Below, piece by piece: positions 1-8,039 of a stretch of 64,000 nt of DNA; the first letter of the stretch is position 1; each line of letters starts with the position of its first letter. The translations under genes were made by a program, and so were the position numbers. The notes beneath the pieces were generated by a model. That model was not told the DNA's origin. It did no database searches and was given only the letters and a program-made list of their open reading frames with translations. The stretch spans positions 848,452-912,451 of the forward strand of contig NZ_LN909066.1 in the NCBI RefSeq assembly GCF_001486505.1, written 5' to 3'. Source of the DNA: Paenibacillus rubinfantis (GTDB lineage: Bacteria; Bacillota; Bacilli; Paenibacillales; Paenibacillaceae).

Positions 1-580
1 CGTTGCGGTGGGCGATGGCCGCGAGCTCCTTCACAGGGTTCACAACGCCAAGGACGTTAGACACGTAGGCTGTTGCCACGATTTTCGTCTTGGCGGTGAT
101 CGTCTTCTCCGCATCCGCCAGATCGATATGGCCGTCCGGTTGAAGCGGAATGTACTTGAGCACGGCTTTCTTCTTCAAGGCCAATTGCTGCCAAGGAATC
201 AGATTGCTGTGGTGTTCCATCGGAGTAATGACGATTTCGTCCCCTTCTCCGACATTCGCCGGTCCGTAAGAGGAAGCAACCAAATTCAGCGCCGTGGTGG
301 TGCCTCGGGTAAAGATGATTTCCTCCCGGCGCGCCGCGCCGATAAAGCGGGCGACCTTCTCGCGAGCGTTCTCGTAAGCGTCGGTTGCCCGGCTGCCCAG
401 CGTGTGGACACCGCGGTGTACATTCGCGTTGTCCCATTCGTAATAATGCTTTAACGCTTCTATAACAACGGCCGGCTTCTGCGAAGAAGCCGCGCTGTCG
501 AGATAAACGAGCGGATGCCCGTTGATGTCTTGCTGTAATATCGGGAATTGTTTCTTGAGCTCTTCGGCGTGGATGCTCAT
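1..580 (-). CDS. sufS: Cysteine desulfurase SufS, N-terminal part (runs off left edge)
   Basis: PLP-dependent cysteine desulfurase that supplies sulfane sulfur for Fe-S cluster assembly on the SUF scaffold. About 193 N-terminal residues are visible, starting MSIHAEELKKQFPIL, then the family signatures YLDSAASSQKP, VHRGVHTLGSRATDAYE, FTRGTTTALNLVA and EHHSNLIPWQ. The lysine that binds PLP and the active-site Cys lie beyond the window edge. The start codon overlaps the sufD stop (ATGA), showing translational coupling within sufC-sufD-sufS; the usual Firmicute order would put sufU and sufB next, outside the window. Seen: motifs and coupling. Known: function of the family. Very likely correct. 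Confidence 0.95.
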   Translation of the reverse strand, partial: MSIHAEELKKQFPILQQDINGHPLVYLDSAASSQKPAVVIEALKHYYEWDNANVHRGVHTLGSRATDAYENAREKVARFIGAARREEIIFTRGTTTALNLVASSYGPANVGEGDEIVITPMEHHSNLIPWQQLALKKKAVLKYIPLQPDGHIDLADAEKTITAKTKIVATAYVSNVLGVVNPVKELAAIAHRN

Positions 581-1878
581 TGCCCCAACTTCCTTTCCAC
601 CAGACCTTGCAATTGCTTCTGCAACGGCTCCAGCGGGATATCGGATACGACGGGCGCCAAGAAGCCGTAGATAACTAAGCGCTCCGCATCCGCACGGGTA
701 ATCCCGCGGGACATCAGGTAGTAGATTTGTTCCGGATTCACTTGCCCTACGGAAGCCGCGTGTCCTGCCGTAACGTCATCCTCGTCAATCAACAGAATTG
801 GGTTCGCGTCCCCGCGAGCTTTCGGGCTCAGCATCAGCACCTTCTCGGTTTGCTGGCCGTCCGCTTTGGTGGCGCCCTTCTCAATCTTCGTAATCCCGTT
901 GATGATCGCGGTCGCCTCTTCCCGCATGACCGCGCGGGTAATCATTTGGCTGGCCGAGCTCTTGCCGTAGTGGACGGCTTTCGTCGTATAGTTCAAGCGT
1001 TGTTTGCCGGCACCCACCGCGATCACCTTTGCATCGGAAGTCGAGCCGTTCCCTTTCAGAATCGACAGCGTTTCACTTGCCGAATCGCCGCTGTTCATTT
1101 CGCCGATGATCCACTCGATGCTGCCGTCGTTCTCAACTACGGCGCGGCGATACGTCAGATCCGTTGCTTGCTCCCCTAAATGGTGAACCGTAGCAAATTG
1201 AACTTTAGCACCTGGCTTAACGATGACTTCGGCTGCACCGTTATGCACGATATTGCCGTTTAAGTTAACCGAAATATAGTTATCAACGTAAGTGACTTGG
1301 CTGTTCGTCTCCGCCACAATCAAGACATGCGGTGCAAATGCGGATCCCGCATCGTCCAACAGGAAGATGCTTTGCAGCGGCGTATCGATCACGACATTCT
1401 TCGGAACATACAGGAAAACCCCGCCGTTCCACAAGGCTGCATGCAATGCGGACATTCGATTTTCGTCCGGTTTCACCACGCTGTGAAGATGGGCCTTCAC
1501 GAGATCGCCATGCTCCCGCACCGCGGTTTCCAAATCGGTGAAGATGACGCCTTGGCTAGCCAGCTCCGGAGCCAGTCGGGTAAAGATCGTGTCAGCATTC
1601 CGCTGAACCAGCAAATTGCTTTGCTCAGTTAAATCAACCAGCGATTGAACGCTCTCGGGAAGCTGCTGCAGCTTCTCCGCGCGGGTTTCGCCAAGCGTTC
1701 CATAATTGTTGAGGTTCCAGCGATCCAAACGTGTTTTTTCCAATTTAGGCAGTTCCAGTTCTGCCGCCAGCTGCAGCGCCTTCGTCCGGCTGTCCGTCAG
1801 CCAGTCCGGTTCGCCGCGCTTCGCGGACAGTTGTTTCAGTTGCTCCGCTTCTACCGGAAGTACGGTTTGTGTCGTCAT
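577..1878 (-). CDS. sufD: Fe-S cluster assembly protein SufD
   Basis: Subunit of the SufBCD scaffold complex on which Fe-S clusters are built in the cytosol. The protein has 433 residues, the usual length, with an N-terminal helical part and a C-terminal beta-helix core. Family motifs are visible: WNGGVFLYVPKNVVIDTPLQ, ARGDANPILLIDEDDV and TAGHAASVGQVNPEQIYYLMSRG near the C-terminus. The ATG start follows an AAGGAGG ribosome site. The stop overlaps the sufS start by ATGA, and sufC lies 19 bases upstream, so the three form one operon. Assignment as SufD rather than SufB rests on length and on gene order after sufC. Confidence 0.96.
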   Translation of the reverse strand: MTTQTVLPVEAEQLKQLSAKRGEPDWLTDSRTKALQLAAELELPKLEKTRLDRWNLNNYGTLGETRAEKLQQLPESVQSLVDLTEQSNLLVQRNADTIFTRLAPELASQGVIFTDLETAVREHGDLVKAHLHSVVKPDENRMSALHAALWNGGVFLYVPKNVVIDTPLQSIFLLDDAGSAFAPHVLIVAETNSQVTYVDNYISVNLNGNIVHNGAAEVIVKPGAKVQFATVHHLGEQATDLTYRRAVVENDGSIEWIIGEMNSGDSASETLSILKGNGSTSDAKVIAVGAGKQRLNYTTKAVHYGKSSASQMITRAVMREEATAIINGITKIEKGATKADGQQTEKVLMLSPKARGDANPILLIDEDDVTAGHAASVGQVNPEQIYYLMSRGITRADAERLVIYGFLAPVVSDIPLEPLQKQLQGLVERKLGQ

Positions 1879-1897
1879 TCTCTACTCCTCCTTCCGA

Positions 1898-2680
1898 TTA
1901 GGCTTCTTGACCAACCGTCTCGTCCACGATGCCCAGCTCTTCCTTGACCCAATCATAACCTTCGGCTTCCAGGCGTTCGGCCAGCTCAGGACCTCCGGAT
2001 TTTACGATGCGGCCTTGCATCATCACGTGGACGAAGTCCGGTTTGATATAGTTTAACAGGCGTTGGTAGTGGGTAATAATCAAGAATCCACGGTCTTCGT
2101 TGCGCATGGAATTCACACCATTCGCCACGATCCGCAGGGCGTCGATGTCGAGGCCGGAGTCGATTTCGTCCAGGATCACGATCTTCGGATCAAGCAGCAG
2201 CATTTGCAGAATTTCGTTCCGCTTCTTCTCCCCGCCGGAGAAGCCTTCGTTCAGATAACGGTGCGCGAACTCCGGATTCATTTCCAGCACTTTCATTTGC
2301 TCTTCCATTTGACGAATGAATTTAATCAGGGAAATTTCGTTCCCTTCGCCACGGCGGGCATTGATGGCGCTGCGCAGGAAGTCCGAGTTGGTTACACCCG
2401 CGATTTCGCTAGGATATTGCATCGCCAGGAACAAACCGGCGCGAGCGCGCTCGTCAACGGCCATCTCCAACACGTCTTCGCCGTTCAGCGTCGCTTTGCC
2501 GTCCGTCACCTCATACTTCGGATGGCCCATCAACGCGGAAGCCAGCGTACTTTTCCCGGTCCCGTTAGGACCCATGATGGCGTGGATTTCCCCGCCTTTT
2601 ATCTCAAGATTGATCCCTTTCAGGATCTCCTTCTCCTCGATTGTCGCTTTAAGTCCTTCAACTACAAAATGCGTTGCCAT
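1898..2680 (-). CDS. sufC: Fe-S cluster assembly ATPase SufC
   Basis: ABC-type ATPase of the SufBCD complex; it hydrolyses ATP in the cytosol and drives conformational change of the scaffold during cluster assembly. The 260-residue protein shows a Walker A motif (MGPNGTGKST, about residue 36), the Q-loop region MQYPSEIAGV, the signature FSGGEKKRNEI, Walker B with VILDEIDSGLDID and a switch histidine in LIITHYQRLL. These are diagnostic of SufC rather than of transporter ATPases. It is the first gene of the operon; the start follows AAGGAG at 7 bases. The upstream region carries a promoter overlapped by a PerR/Fur-like palindrome (2770-2784). Confidence 0.97.
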   Translation of the reverse strand: MATHFVVEGLKATIEEKEILKGINLEIKGGEIHAIMGPNGTGKSTLASALMGHPKYEVTDGKATLNGEDVLEMAVDERARAGLFLAMQYPSEIAGVTNSDFLRSAINARRGEGNEISLIKFIRQMEEQMKVLEMNPEFAHRYLNEGFSGGEKKRNEILQMLLLDPKIVILDEIDSGLDIDALRIVANGVNSMRNEDRGFLIITHYQRLLNYIKPDFVHVMMQGRIVKSGGPELAERLEAEGYDWVKEELGIVDETVGQEA

Positions 2681-2746
2681 TTGACTGCTCCTTCCATCCA
2701 GAAAAATTAACGTTATTTGCCCAGGGACGCCGCCCTTGTTCTTGCC

Positions 2747-2784
2747 ATTATATCATAACAATTATCACATTAGAATGATTCTAA
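2747..2784 (-). promoter_or_regulatory. suf promoter with Fur-family (PerR-like) operator
   Basis: On the minus strand there is a TATAAT -10 element (2747-2752). The -35 position, 17 bases upstream, is the weak hexamer TTCTAA at 2770-2775. That hexamer is one arm of a perfect 7-1-7 palindrome TTAGAATGATTCTAA (2770-2784). The 7-1-7 layout is that of Fur/PerR/Zur boxes, and the sequence is closer to the PerR consensus (TTATAATNATTATAA) than to the Fur consensus. Further half-site-like repeats of GTGAGAATCA lie just upstream (about 2785-2815). Repression of suf by a Fur-family protein sensing iron or peroxide is an inference. Confidence 0.6.
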
Positions 2785-2913
2785 GTGATTCTCACTGATT
2801 CTCACTTCATTCTAACCTACTTTATTAGCATAAGCAACGTATGCCTGCGGATATAAGCCTTGGTGCTATACCGTTTGTCACAGACAAGTCAGAATTTCCA
2901 GGTTCCCCCAAAC

Positions 2914-2950
2914 AAAAGGACCCGGCCCTTGCTTGCGGCCAAGTCCTTCT
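2914..2950 (-). terminator. Rho-independent terminator of dps
   Basis: GC-rich hairpin with arms AAGGACTTGGCC and GGCCGGGTCCTTTT on the minus strand, followed by a T-rich tail. It lies just after the dps stop codon. Confidence 0.8.
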
Positions 2951-2986
2951 AGTGTGCGATGCTTTATTTTTTTCCTTCGCATCCAA

Positions 2987-3460
2987 TCAATCCAAAAAGG
3001 CCCGGAGCATCCACATGTGTTTCTCCAGACTTCCAACGTATCCGGTCAGCAGATCGCTGGTGGCAGGATCCTCCGCCTGATCGGCCAGTGTAATGCCTTC
3101 CTGATAAGCCTCGGTCAAGGTTGCCAAGTCCTCAAGCACGTGCTGTACCATTGCTTGCGGTTCTTCCTTCCCGACAGCTTCCTGAATGGTGGCCAGCTCC
3201 AAGTATTCCTTAAGCGTTGCCGACGGATTCCATTTCAGAGTCAGCATGCGCTCGGCGATGGCGTCCATTTGCTCAGAAACTTCATTATATAGCTCCTCAA
3301 ATTTGACATGCAGCCGGAAGAAGTTACTTCCTTTCACATACCAGTGATAATTGTGCAGCTTCACATAAAGCACGTTCAAGTTGGCGACCTGTTCGTTCAA
3401 CAGCTGCTCCAGGCTCGACTTCTTGGTTTTCCCCGTAGATTTCGCTTCCGAATTGGCCAT
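2987..3460 (-). CDS. dps: Dps-family ferritin-like DNA-binding protein
   Basis: Dps proteins assemble into 12-subunit shells that oxidise and store iron, protecting DNA from peroxide. The 157-residue protein has the family core: LLNEQVANLNVLYVKLHNYHW, then KFEELYNEVSEQMDAIAER, holding the ferroxidase ligands (H in HNYHW; D and E in the second helix). The N-terminus is Lys/Ser-rich, typical of tails that bind DNA. The chosen ATG (MANSEAKSTGK) has AGGGGATAAGG just upstream; an upstream in-frame start would add 12 residues without a good ribosome site. It is monocistronic with its own terminator, next to the suf operon, in keeping with shared iron/oxidative-stress themes. Confidence 0.93.
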   Translation of the reverse strand: MANSEAKSTGKTKKSSLEQLLNEQVANLNVLYVKLHNYHWYVKGSNFFRLHVKFEELYNEVSEQMDAIAERMLTLKWNPSATLKEYLELATIQEAVGKEEPQAMVQHVLEDLATLTEAYQEGITLADQAEDPATSDLLTGYVGSLEKHMWMLRAFLD

Positions 3461-3668
3461 CCTTATCCCCTGCTTTCTATAAAATAAGATGTCCATATCT
3501 TACCCCAATTCATGTGCCGTGAAACACAAAGTCGGGTCCGCACCAAGCTTCGTATTTTTTTCTTAAATTTAGACTATGATTGTTGTATTAGTGGTGCTAT
3601 GATTATTTGGGTATTTTCAACAGAAAGGATCGCCTTCTCTGCCTTAACACGTTATTTTTGGGGGAATT

Positions 3669-4244
3669 ATGGACAATCAGACTGGTCAACATCATGAGGA
3701 AGAATTGGGCTATTTGTTCAACGTCGAAATTCTGATCAAGGGCTCTACGAACCCGCTGGCTTTACAAGCGTTGCTGAAGCTGCTGAACGAAGGCCCAGAC
3801 ATCATAGATTACCGCATCAACTCCGGAATCGAATTGGGACGCATCATTGAGTCGACCCTGGCTTCCCGCAAGCAGTCCCGCATCGATAAAGCCAGAGCGG
3901 CCACGGCAAAGGACAGCACAAAAGAAACCGCAAAGGACAGCGGGAAGGAAGCCCCAAAACCTTCGGCTGCCGCCGAGAAGAAAAAGAGCGAACCCGCCGC
4001 TTCGGCCCCGGGGAACTTCAAGGATATTGCGGCGAGCGAGGAATTTCAGGCCTGGATCCAAAGCTACATTACCGCGAACAAGCTGGTCCGGCTCTACGTG
4101 AACCGAAACGGCAAGCGGACGAGTATTCCATGCCGGATTTTGAACTTCCTGCCGGAAACTTACGCGCTGAACGTGTACCACGTTGACGAGAAGCAAGTAT
4201 ACACGTTAAAACTGAGCGAGGTCATCGACTTTTTGGATACCTAA
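3669..4244 (+). CDS. Conserved hypothetical protein with charged Ala/Lys-rich linker
   Basis: I do not recognise a named family. The 191-residue protein has an N-terminal folded part (about 1-75, with LFNVEILIKGSTNPLALQAL), a low-complexity Lys/Glu/Ala/Pro linker (about 76-120) and a C-terminal part (about 121-191) with SYITANKLVRLYVNRNGKRT and a final predicted beta-strand segment. No signal peptide or membrane segment is seen, so it is probably cytosolic. The ATG follows GGGGGAATT. It is monocistronic, divergent from dps and followed by a bidirectional terminator. Codon use matches its neighbours, so it looks like a real resident gene. Confidence 0.75.
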   Translation: MDNQTGQHHEEELGYLFNVEILIKGSTNPLALQALLKLLNEGPDIIDYRINSGIELGRIIESTLASRKQSRIDKARAATAKDSTKETAKDSGKEAPKPSAAAEKKKSEPAASAPGNFKDIAASEEFQAWIQSYITANKLVRLYVNRNGKRTSIPCRILNFLPETYALNVYHVDEKQVYTLKLSEVIDFLDT

Positions 4245-4274
4245 AAAGCGATGGCTCCATATCCGCATCATAGC

Positions 4275-4320
4275 AAAGGGCTGACGTTCCTGCTCATCAG
4301 GTTCGCCAGCCCTTCTTTAT
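4275..4320. terminator. Bidirectional terminator
   Basis: Hairpin arms AAAGGGCTGACG and CGCCAGCCCTT flanked by T-rich sequence. It serves the plus-strand hypothetical gene and, in reverse, the convergent DUF423 gene. Confidence 0.75.
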
Positions 4321-4706
4321 TTCCCAGCTCGTGCTGTGCTGTTCCAGGCTTCCAGCGCGAGCAGCAGCCAACCTCCCAGAAAAGCTACGCCCCCCAGCGG
4401 CGTCACCGGACCAAGCCATCGCCAGTCTAATGCGGCAAGTCCGTATAAGCTGCCCGAAAATAAAATCACGCCGATCAGGAACAGCCGTCCGCCCCACAAC
4501 AGGCGACGGGATTCTCCCCATTTGCCCGCAAAGAGCGCGGCCAGCAGCATCGCGATGCCGTGGATCATTTGATAGTGAACCCCCGTCTCGAAAGTTCCGA
4601 TCGCAGACTCCCCGATCTTCTCCTTCAGGATATGAGCGCCAAACGCGCCTAGCGCCACGGCCAGCAGCATCACGATGGCCCCGATTCCTGCATATTTTCG
4701 CTGCAC
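4317..4706 (-). CDS. DUF423 family small membrane protein
   Basis: A protein of about 129 residues with four hydrophobic segments and the DUF423 pattern: IGAIVMLLAVALGAFGAHILK, TFETGVHYQMIHGIAMLL, LFLIGVILFSGSLYGL and a closing PLGGVAFLGGWLLLALEAW. It is an integral inner-membrane protein of unknown function, related to B. subtilis YwdK. I place the start at a GTG (VQRKYAGIG) because family members begin just before the first membrane helix and a GAGAGGGG sequence lies upstream. The longer open frame would add a non-conserved hydrophilic extension. The family call is firm; the start is moderately certain. Confidence 0.85.
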   Translation of the reverse strand: MQRKYAGIGAIVMLLAVALGAFGAHILKEKIGESAIGTFETGVHYQMIHGIAMLLAALFAGKWGESRRLLWGGRLFLIGVILFSGSLYGLAALDWRWLGPVTPLGGVAFLGGWLLLALEAWNSTARAGK

Positions 4707-4877
4707 GATATCTTTCGCCCCTCTCTCGTTTGTTCCACAAGCTTCACGTCCATCATACCGCAGGGCTTCTCTTGATTTCCACCGTAACTCCAGCCAAAAA
4801 TATCCTTGCAATTTTCGGAAGGATATTTAAAGATGATCTTGAGTAGGTTTTTATACCAAGATTAAAGGAGTTTTAGG

Positions 4878-5291
4878 ATGGATTATCGCCAATCGGAGCA
4901 AGACCCCGTTTCACCTTACCAGGCACCGTTTGAGCCTGCTTATCGGAAGAAATTCTCCGGACCCGGCATCGCTTCCTTCGTGCTGAGCTTGCTTGCCGTG
5001 ATCGGCTATATCGCTTCGCTGACGCTGATTACGTCCACTGTACTGGACCTCGTGGACCAACCCGCGAACGTGATTGCCGAGGACTTGATGCAGCGAACCG
5101 GCGCTTTGCTTGGCATTTTGCTATTCCTCGTGTCCGGCTTGCTGGACTTGATCGCATTGATTCTGGGCATCATCGGCCTGGCGATCAAAAACAGACGCAA
5201 AGTATTTGCGATATTGGGTACGATTTTTTCGGCGTTGTCCCTGCTCCTGCTTGTGATGTTATTCATTATGGGCAGCCTTGTCGCCTCGTAA
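4878..5291 (+). CDS. Small multi-pass membrane protein (DUF4190-like)
   Basis: A 137-residue protein with a short hydrophilic N-terminus (YRQSEQDPVSPYQAPFEP) followed by three strongly hydrophobic segments at about 32-55, 75-100 and 108-135, broken by a KNRRK turn. This layout resembles DUF4190-type proteins found widely in Gram-positive bacteria, whose function is unknown. The ATG follows AAAGGAG at a suitable distance. It is a single-gene unit with terminator-like hairpins after it. The family call is a resemblance only. Confidence 0.7.
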   Translation: MDYRQSEQDPVSPYQAPFEPAYRKKFSGPGIASFVLSLLAVIGYIASLTLITSTVLDLVDQPANVIAEDLMQRTGALLGILLFLVSGLLDLIALILGIIGLAIKNRRKVFAILGTIFSALSLLLLVMLFIMGSLVAS

Positions 5292-5348
5292 CAAGCGGTG
5301 TGGGCGACTCTTGCGCCAACCGGGCTGCCCTTAGCGGGCAGCCGTCTC

Positions 5349-5396
5349 AAGCCCCAAGCCCTGCGGGTTTCGATGACGCAGTCTTGGGGCTTTTCC
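5349..5396 (+). terminator. Rho-independent terminator
   Basis: Arms AAGCCCCAAG and CTTGGGGCTT followed by TTTTCC. A second stem (GGCTGCCC / GGGCAGCC, about 5322-5342) lies just before it. Confidence 0.75.
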
Positions 5397-5482
5397 TTGT
5401 CTCATTGTTTTTGATAAAATAATGAGAAGTTGTTTTTTTCTATCATTTGATTATTTCGTATCAACTACCAAGGAGACTGCTT

Positions 5483-6343
5483 ATGTCTAATGTGAAAATT
5501 TTCGCGGATAGTACCTCAGATCTTCCCGCCGACTGGATCGGGCGGCATGAGATTGGCCTGGTTCCGCTTTACGTCGTATTCGGTGATGAGACGTTCCGGG
5601 ACGGCATCGACATTACCCCGCTCGACATCTATCGCCGGGTGGAGGCTGAGGGAAATCTGCCCAAGACAACGGCCCCGTCCCCGAAAGACTTTATGGATGC
5701 CTTTGACCCTTATATTAAACAAGGTCGGGATATCGTATATATCAGCTTGTCTTCCATGCTTTCGTCCACCTACCAGAACGCGCAAATCGCGGCTGCGGAA
5801 TATCCAGAGGGCCGGGTCCATGTCGTGGATTCCTTGACCCTGTGCAGCGGCATCGGCTTACTCGTTATGAAAGCGGTGCATCTCGCCGAGCAAGGACTTA
5901 GTGCCGCCGATATTGCTGGACAAGTTGCCGCGATGCGCCCCCAGGTGGAGACGCAATTCGTCATTGATACGCTGGAATATTTGTATAAAGGCGGACGCTG
6001 TTCCGGTATGCAAAATTTTATCGGCAGCCTGCTGCAAATTCGGCCGGTGCTCAAGCTCGTGGACGGGAACATCATCCCGGCTTACAAGGTGCGAGGCCGC
6101 AAGGAGAAAGCCGTCCAGCAGATGCTGGACAACGCCATGGCCGACAAGGACAACATGGACCAGGACCTAGTCATCGTCGCGCATACGCTTGCAGAGGACG
6201 AGGCGAGGCGGCTCGCTGTCATTTTGCGGGAGCAGACCGGGGCGCGCAAAGTTGCCATAGCGGAAGCCGGCTGCGTGATTTCCAGTCACTGCGGCCCCCA
6301 CACGGTCGCCATCATGTATACGAGAAAACAACCGGTCCTATAA
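5483..6343 (+). CDS. DegV family fatty-acid-binding protein (copy 1)
   Basis: DegV proteins bind a fatty acid and, as FakB, can present it to the kinase FakA for phosphorylation and phospholipid synthesis. The 286-residue protein has the two-domain DegV layout: N-terminal KIFADSTSDLP, then TTAPSPKDFMDAF and ISLSSMLSSTYQNA, the family motif YLYKGGRCSGMQNF and a C-terminal GCVISSHCGPHT. I start at MSNVKIFAD because AAGGAGACTGCTT precedes it; the longer frame starts without a good ribosome site. A second DegV follows in the same direction with the same motifs, pointing to a tandem duplication. The ligand cannot be read from the sequence. Confidence 0.93.
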   Translation: MSNVKIFADSTSDLPADWIGRHEIGLVPLYVVFGDETFRDGIDITPLDIYRRVEAEGNLPKTTAPSPKDFMDAFDPYIKQGRDIVYISLSSMLSSTYQNAQIAAAEYPEGRVHVVDSLTLCSGIGLLVMKAVHLAEQGLSAADIAGQVAAMRPQVETQFVIDTLEYLYKGGRCSGMQNFIGSLLQIRPVLKLVDGNIIPAYKVRGRKEKAVQQMLDNAMADKDNMDQDLVIVAHTLAEDEARRLAVILREQTGARKVAIAEAGCVISSHCGPHTVAIMYTRKQPVL

Positions 6344-6381
6344 GTCCCATAGATAACCAATGATCGTTTAGGAGGATTCAT

Positions 6382-7236
6382 ATGGGTTCCATCAAAATTT
6401 TTGCAGACAGCACTTGCGATCTCCCCACCGAGTGGATCGCACAGTATGACATCGGCATCGTGCCGCTGTACGTTACGTTTTCGGAACAAACTTACAAGGA
6501 TGGCGTCGATCTGACAGTGCCCGAGCTATATCAAAAGGTTGACGAGACCGGCAAGCTGCCCAAGACGGCGGCGCCGTCACCGGCCGACTTTATTCAAGCG
6601 TTTACGCCCCATGTTCAAGAAGGACGGAAGATCCTATACATCAGCTTGTCCTCGGAGCTGTCCTCGACTTACCAGAACGCTTTGATTGCTGCGGATGAAT
6701 TTGCCGAAGGTATGGTGACGGTGTTTGATTCCCTGAACCTGTCCACCGGCATCGGTCTCCAGGTGATGAAAGCTGTCGGCGCTGTCGCAGAGGGAAAAAG
6801 CGTAGAGGAAATCGTCGAGCTGCTGGCGGCCGTACGCGGGCAGGTGGAGACCGAATTCGTCATCGATTCGCTGGATTACCTTTATAAGGGGGGCCGCTGC
6901 TCCGGCATGCAAAACATCGTTGGCAGCCTGCTGAGAATTCGTCCCGTCATTAAGGTTGAGGACGGAAAGATGACCCCGGCATACAAGATCCGCGGCAGCC
7001 GCGAAAAAGCGCTCGACCAGTTGCTGAACAACGCGCTCAACCGTCTGCCCGACATGGATAACGATCTGATCTTCGTCACGCATTCCTTGGCGGACGAGGA
7101 CGCAAAGATGTTAAAGGCCGCGCTGGAGACCAAGACAAACGCCCGTCTGGTAGCGGTATCCAATGCGGGCTGCGTCATTTCCAGCCACTGCGGCGCCAAA
7201 ACGATCGGGATTTTGTACACGAAGAAACTCGCCTAG
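6382..7236 (+). CDS. DegV family fatty-acid-binding protein (copy 2)
   Basis: A 284-residue paralogue of the preceding gene, with the same DegV landmarks in the same places: KIFADSTCDLPTEWI, KTAAPSPADFIQAF, ISLSSELSSTYQNA, YLYKGGRCSGMQN and GCVISSHCGAKT. It probably binds a fatty acid for the FakA/FakB route of lipid uptake, perhaps with a different chain preference from copy 1; that division of labour is inference. The ATG follows a perfect AGGAGG. The 38-base gap to copy 1 has no terminator, so the pair is probably co-transcribed and ends at the hairpin at 7249-7293. Confidence 0.94.
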   Translation: MGSIKIFADSTCDLPTEWIAQYDIGIVPLYVTFSEQTYKDGVDLTVPELYQKVDETGKLPKTAAPSPADFIQAFTPHVQEGRKILYISLSSELSSTYQNALIAADEFAEGMVTVFDSLNLSTGIGLQVMKAVGAVAEGKSVEEIVELLAAVRGQVETEFVIDSLDYLYKGGRCSGMQNIVGSLLRIRPVIKVEDGKMTPAYKIRGSREKALDQLLNNALNRLPDMDNDLIFVTHSLADEDAKMLKAALETKTNARLVAVSNAGCVISSHCGAKTIGILYTKKLA

Positions 7237-7248
7237 CGGACTTCATGG

Positions 7249-7293
7249 AAAAGGGAAGGCCTGGGAGATATCCCACTGGCCTTCCCTTTTTTT
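7249..7293. terminator. Strong bidirectional terminator
   Basis: Arms AAGGGAAGGCC and GGCCTTCCCTT followed by a run of T on the plus strand and, in reverse, by T on the minus strand. It separates the degV pair from the convergent nar operon. Confidence 0.85.
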
Positions 7294-7329
7294 GTGATGC
7301 CCGGACAGATAGCCGCTGCCGTTATCGCA

Positions 7330-8019
7330 TTATCTCCGCTTGTAACTCACCCGCGAACGGTACTGCTGCGGGGCGCGTGCCGGATAACGCACCGGCAGCG
7401 AAAACATATGCACCAGCTTCGTGAAGGGAATCGAAGCAAACAGCAGGAAGGCGGAGAGCACATGCAGTTGGAAGATCAACGGCACGGTATCCATCAGATG
7501 ATAGTCCGGCCGGAATGCAAGCAAACTGCGGAACCAAGGGCCAATCGTTGTACGGTATTCATAAGCCACTACGGTCGTGTTGTAAACGATCGTCATATAG
7601 GTGCCATTGGCGGCAACGATCAGCAGCAGAATTACCGCGAAGTAATCGGCGAAGCCGGCATGAGCGCGAACGCGCCGATTCAGAAGCTTGCGGATGAGCA
7701 GCAGGACAAGCCCCAGCACAACCATAAGTCCCGCCAGGCCGCCGCCGACAATCGCGAAAAGATGATACGTTTCGTCGTGAACGCCGAGCGCGTGATAGAA
7801 ACTCCGCGGGATCAGCATGCCCATCACATGGCCGATAAAAGCGAACACGATGCCGTAATGAAACACCGTTGATCCGACCTGCAGCCATTTTTTCTCGAAA
7901 ATTTCCGTTGAGGGAGCCGCCCAGCTCGTCTGCCGGAAAGCAAAGCGGTACAGCAAGCCGAGAATCAACACCGTCAAGGCGATGTAGGGGTAGATGACCC
8001 ACCAGAATAAACCGGTCAT
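7330..8019 (-). CDS. narI: Respiratory nitrate reductase gamma subunit NarI
   Basis: Membrane cytochrome b subunit that oxidises quinol and passes electrons to NarH and NarG. The 229-residue protein has five hydrophobic segments and histidines placed for two b hemes (for example VFHYGIVFAFIGHVMG near residue 55 and LHVLSAFLLFASIPFTKLVH near 190). The start at MTGLFWWVIYPYIALT is preceded by GGAGG at 9 bases; the longer frame would overlap narJ further and lacks a ribosome site. It is the last gene of narGHJI and is followed by the strong terminator at 7249-7293. Confidence 0.96.
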   Translation of the reverse strand: MTGLFWWVIYPYIALTVLILGLLYRFAFRQTSWAAPSTEIFEKKWLQVGSTVFHYGIVFAFIGHVMGMLIPRSFYHALGVHDETYHLFAIVGGGLAGLMVVLGLVLLLIRKLLNRRVRAHAGFADYFAVILLLIVAANGTYMTIVYNTTVVAYEYRTTIGPWFRSLLAFRPDYHLMDTVPLIFQLHVLSAFLLFASIPFTKLVHMFSLPVRYPARAPQQYRSRVSYKRR

Positions 8020-8039
8020 TGCGGTTTTCCTCCAATCGT

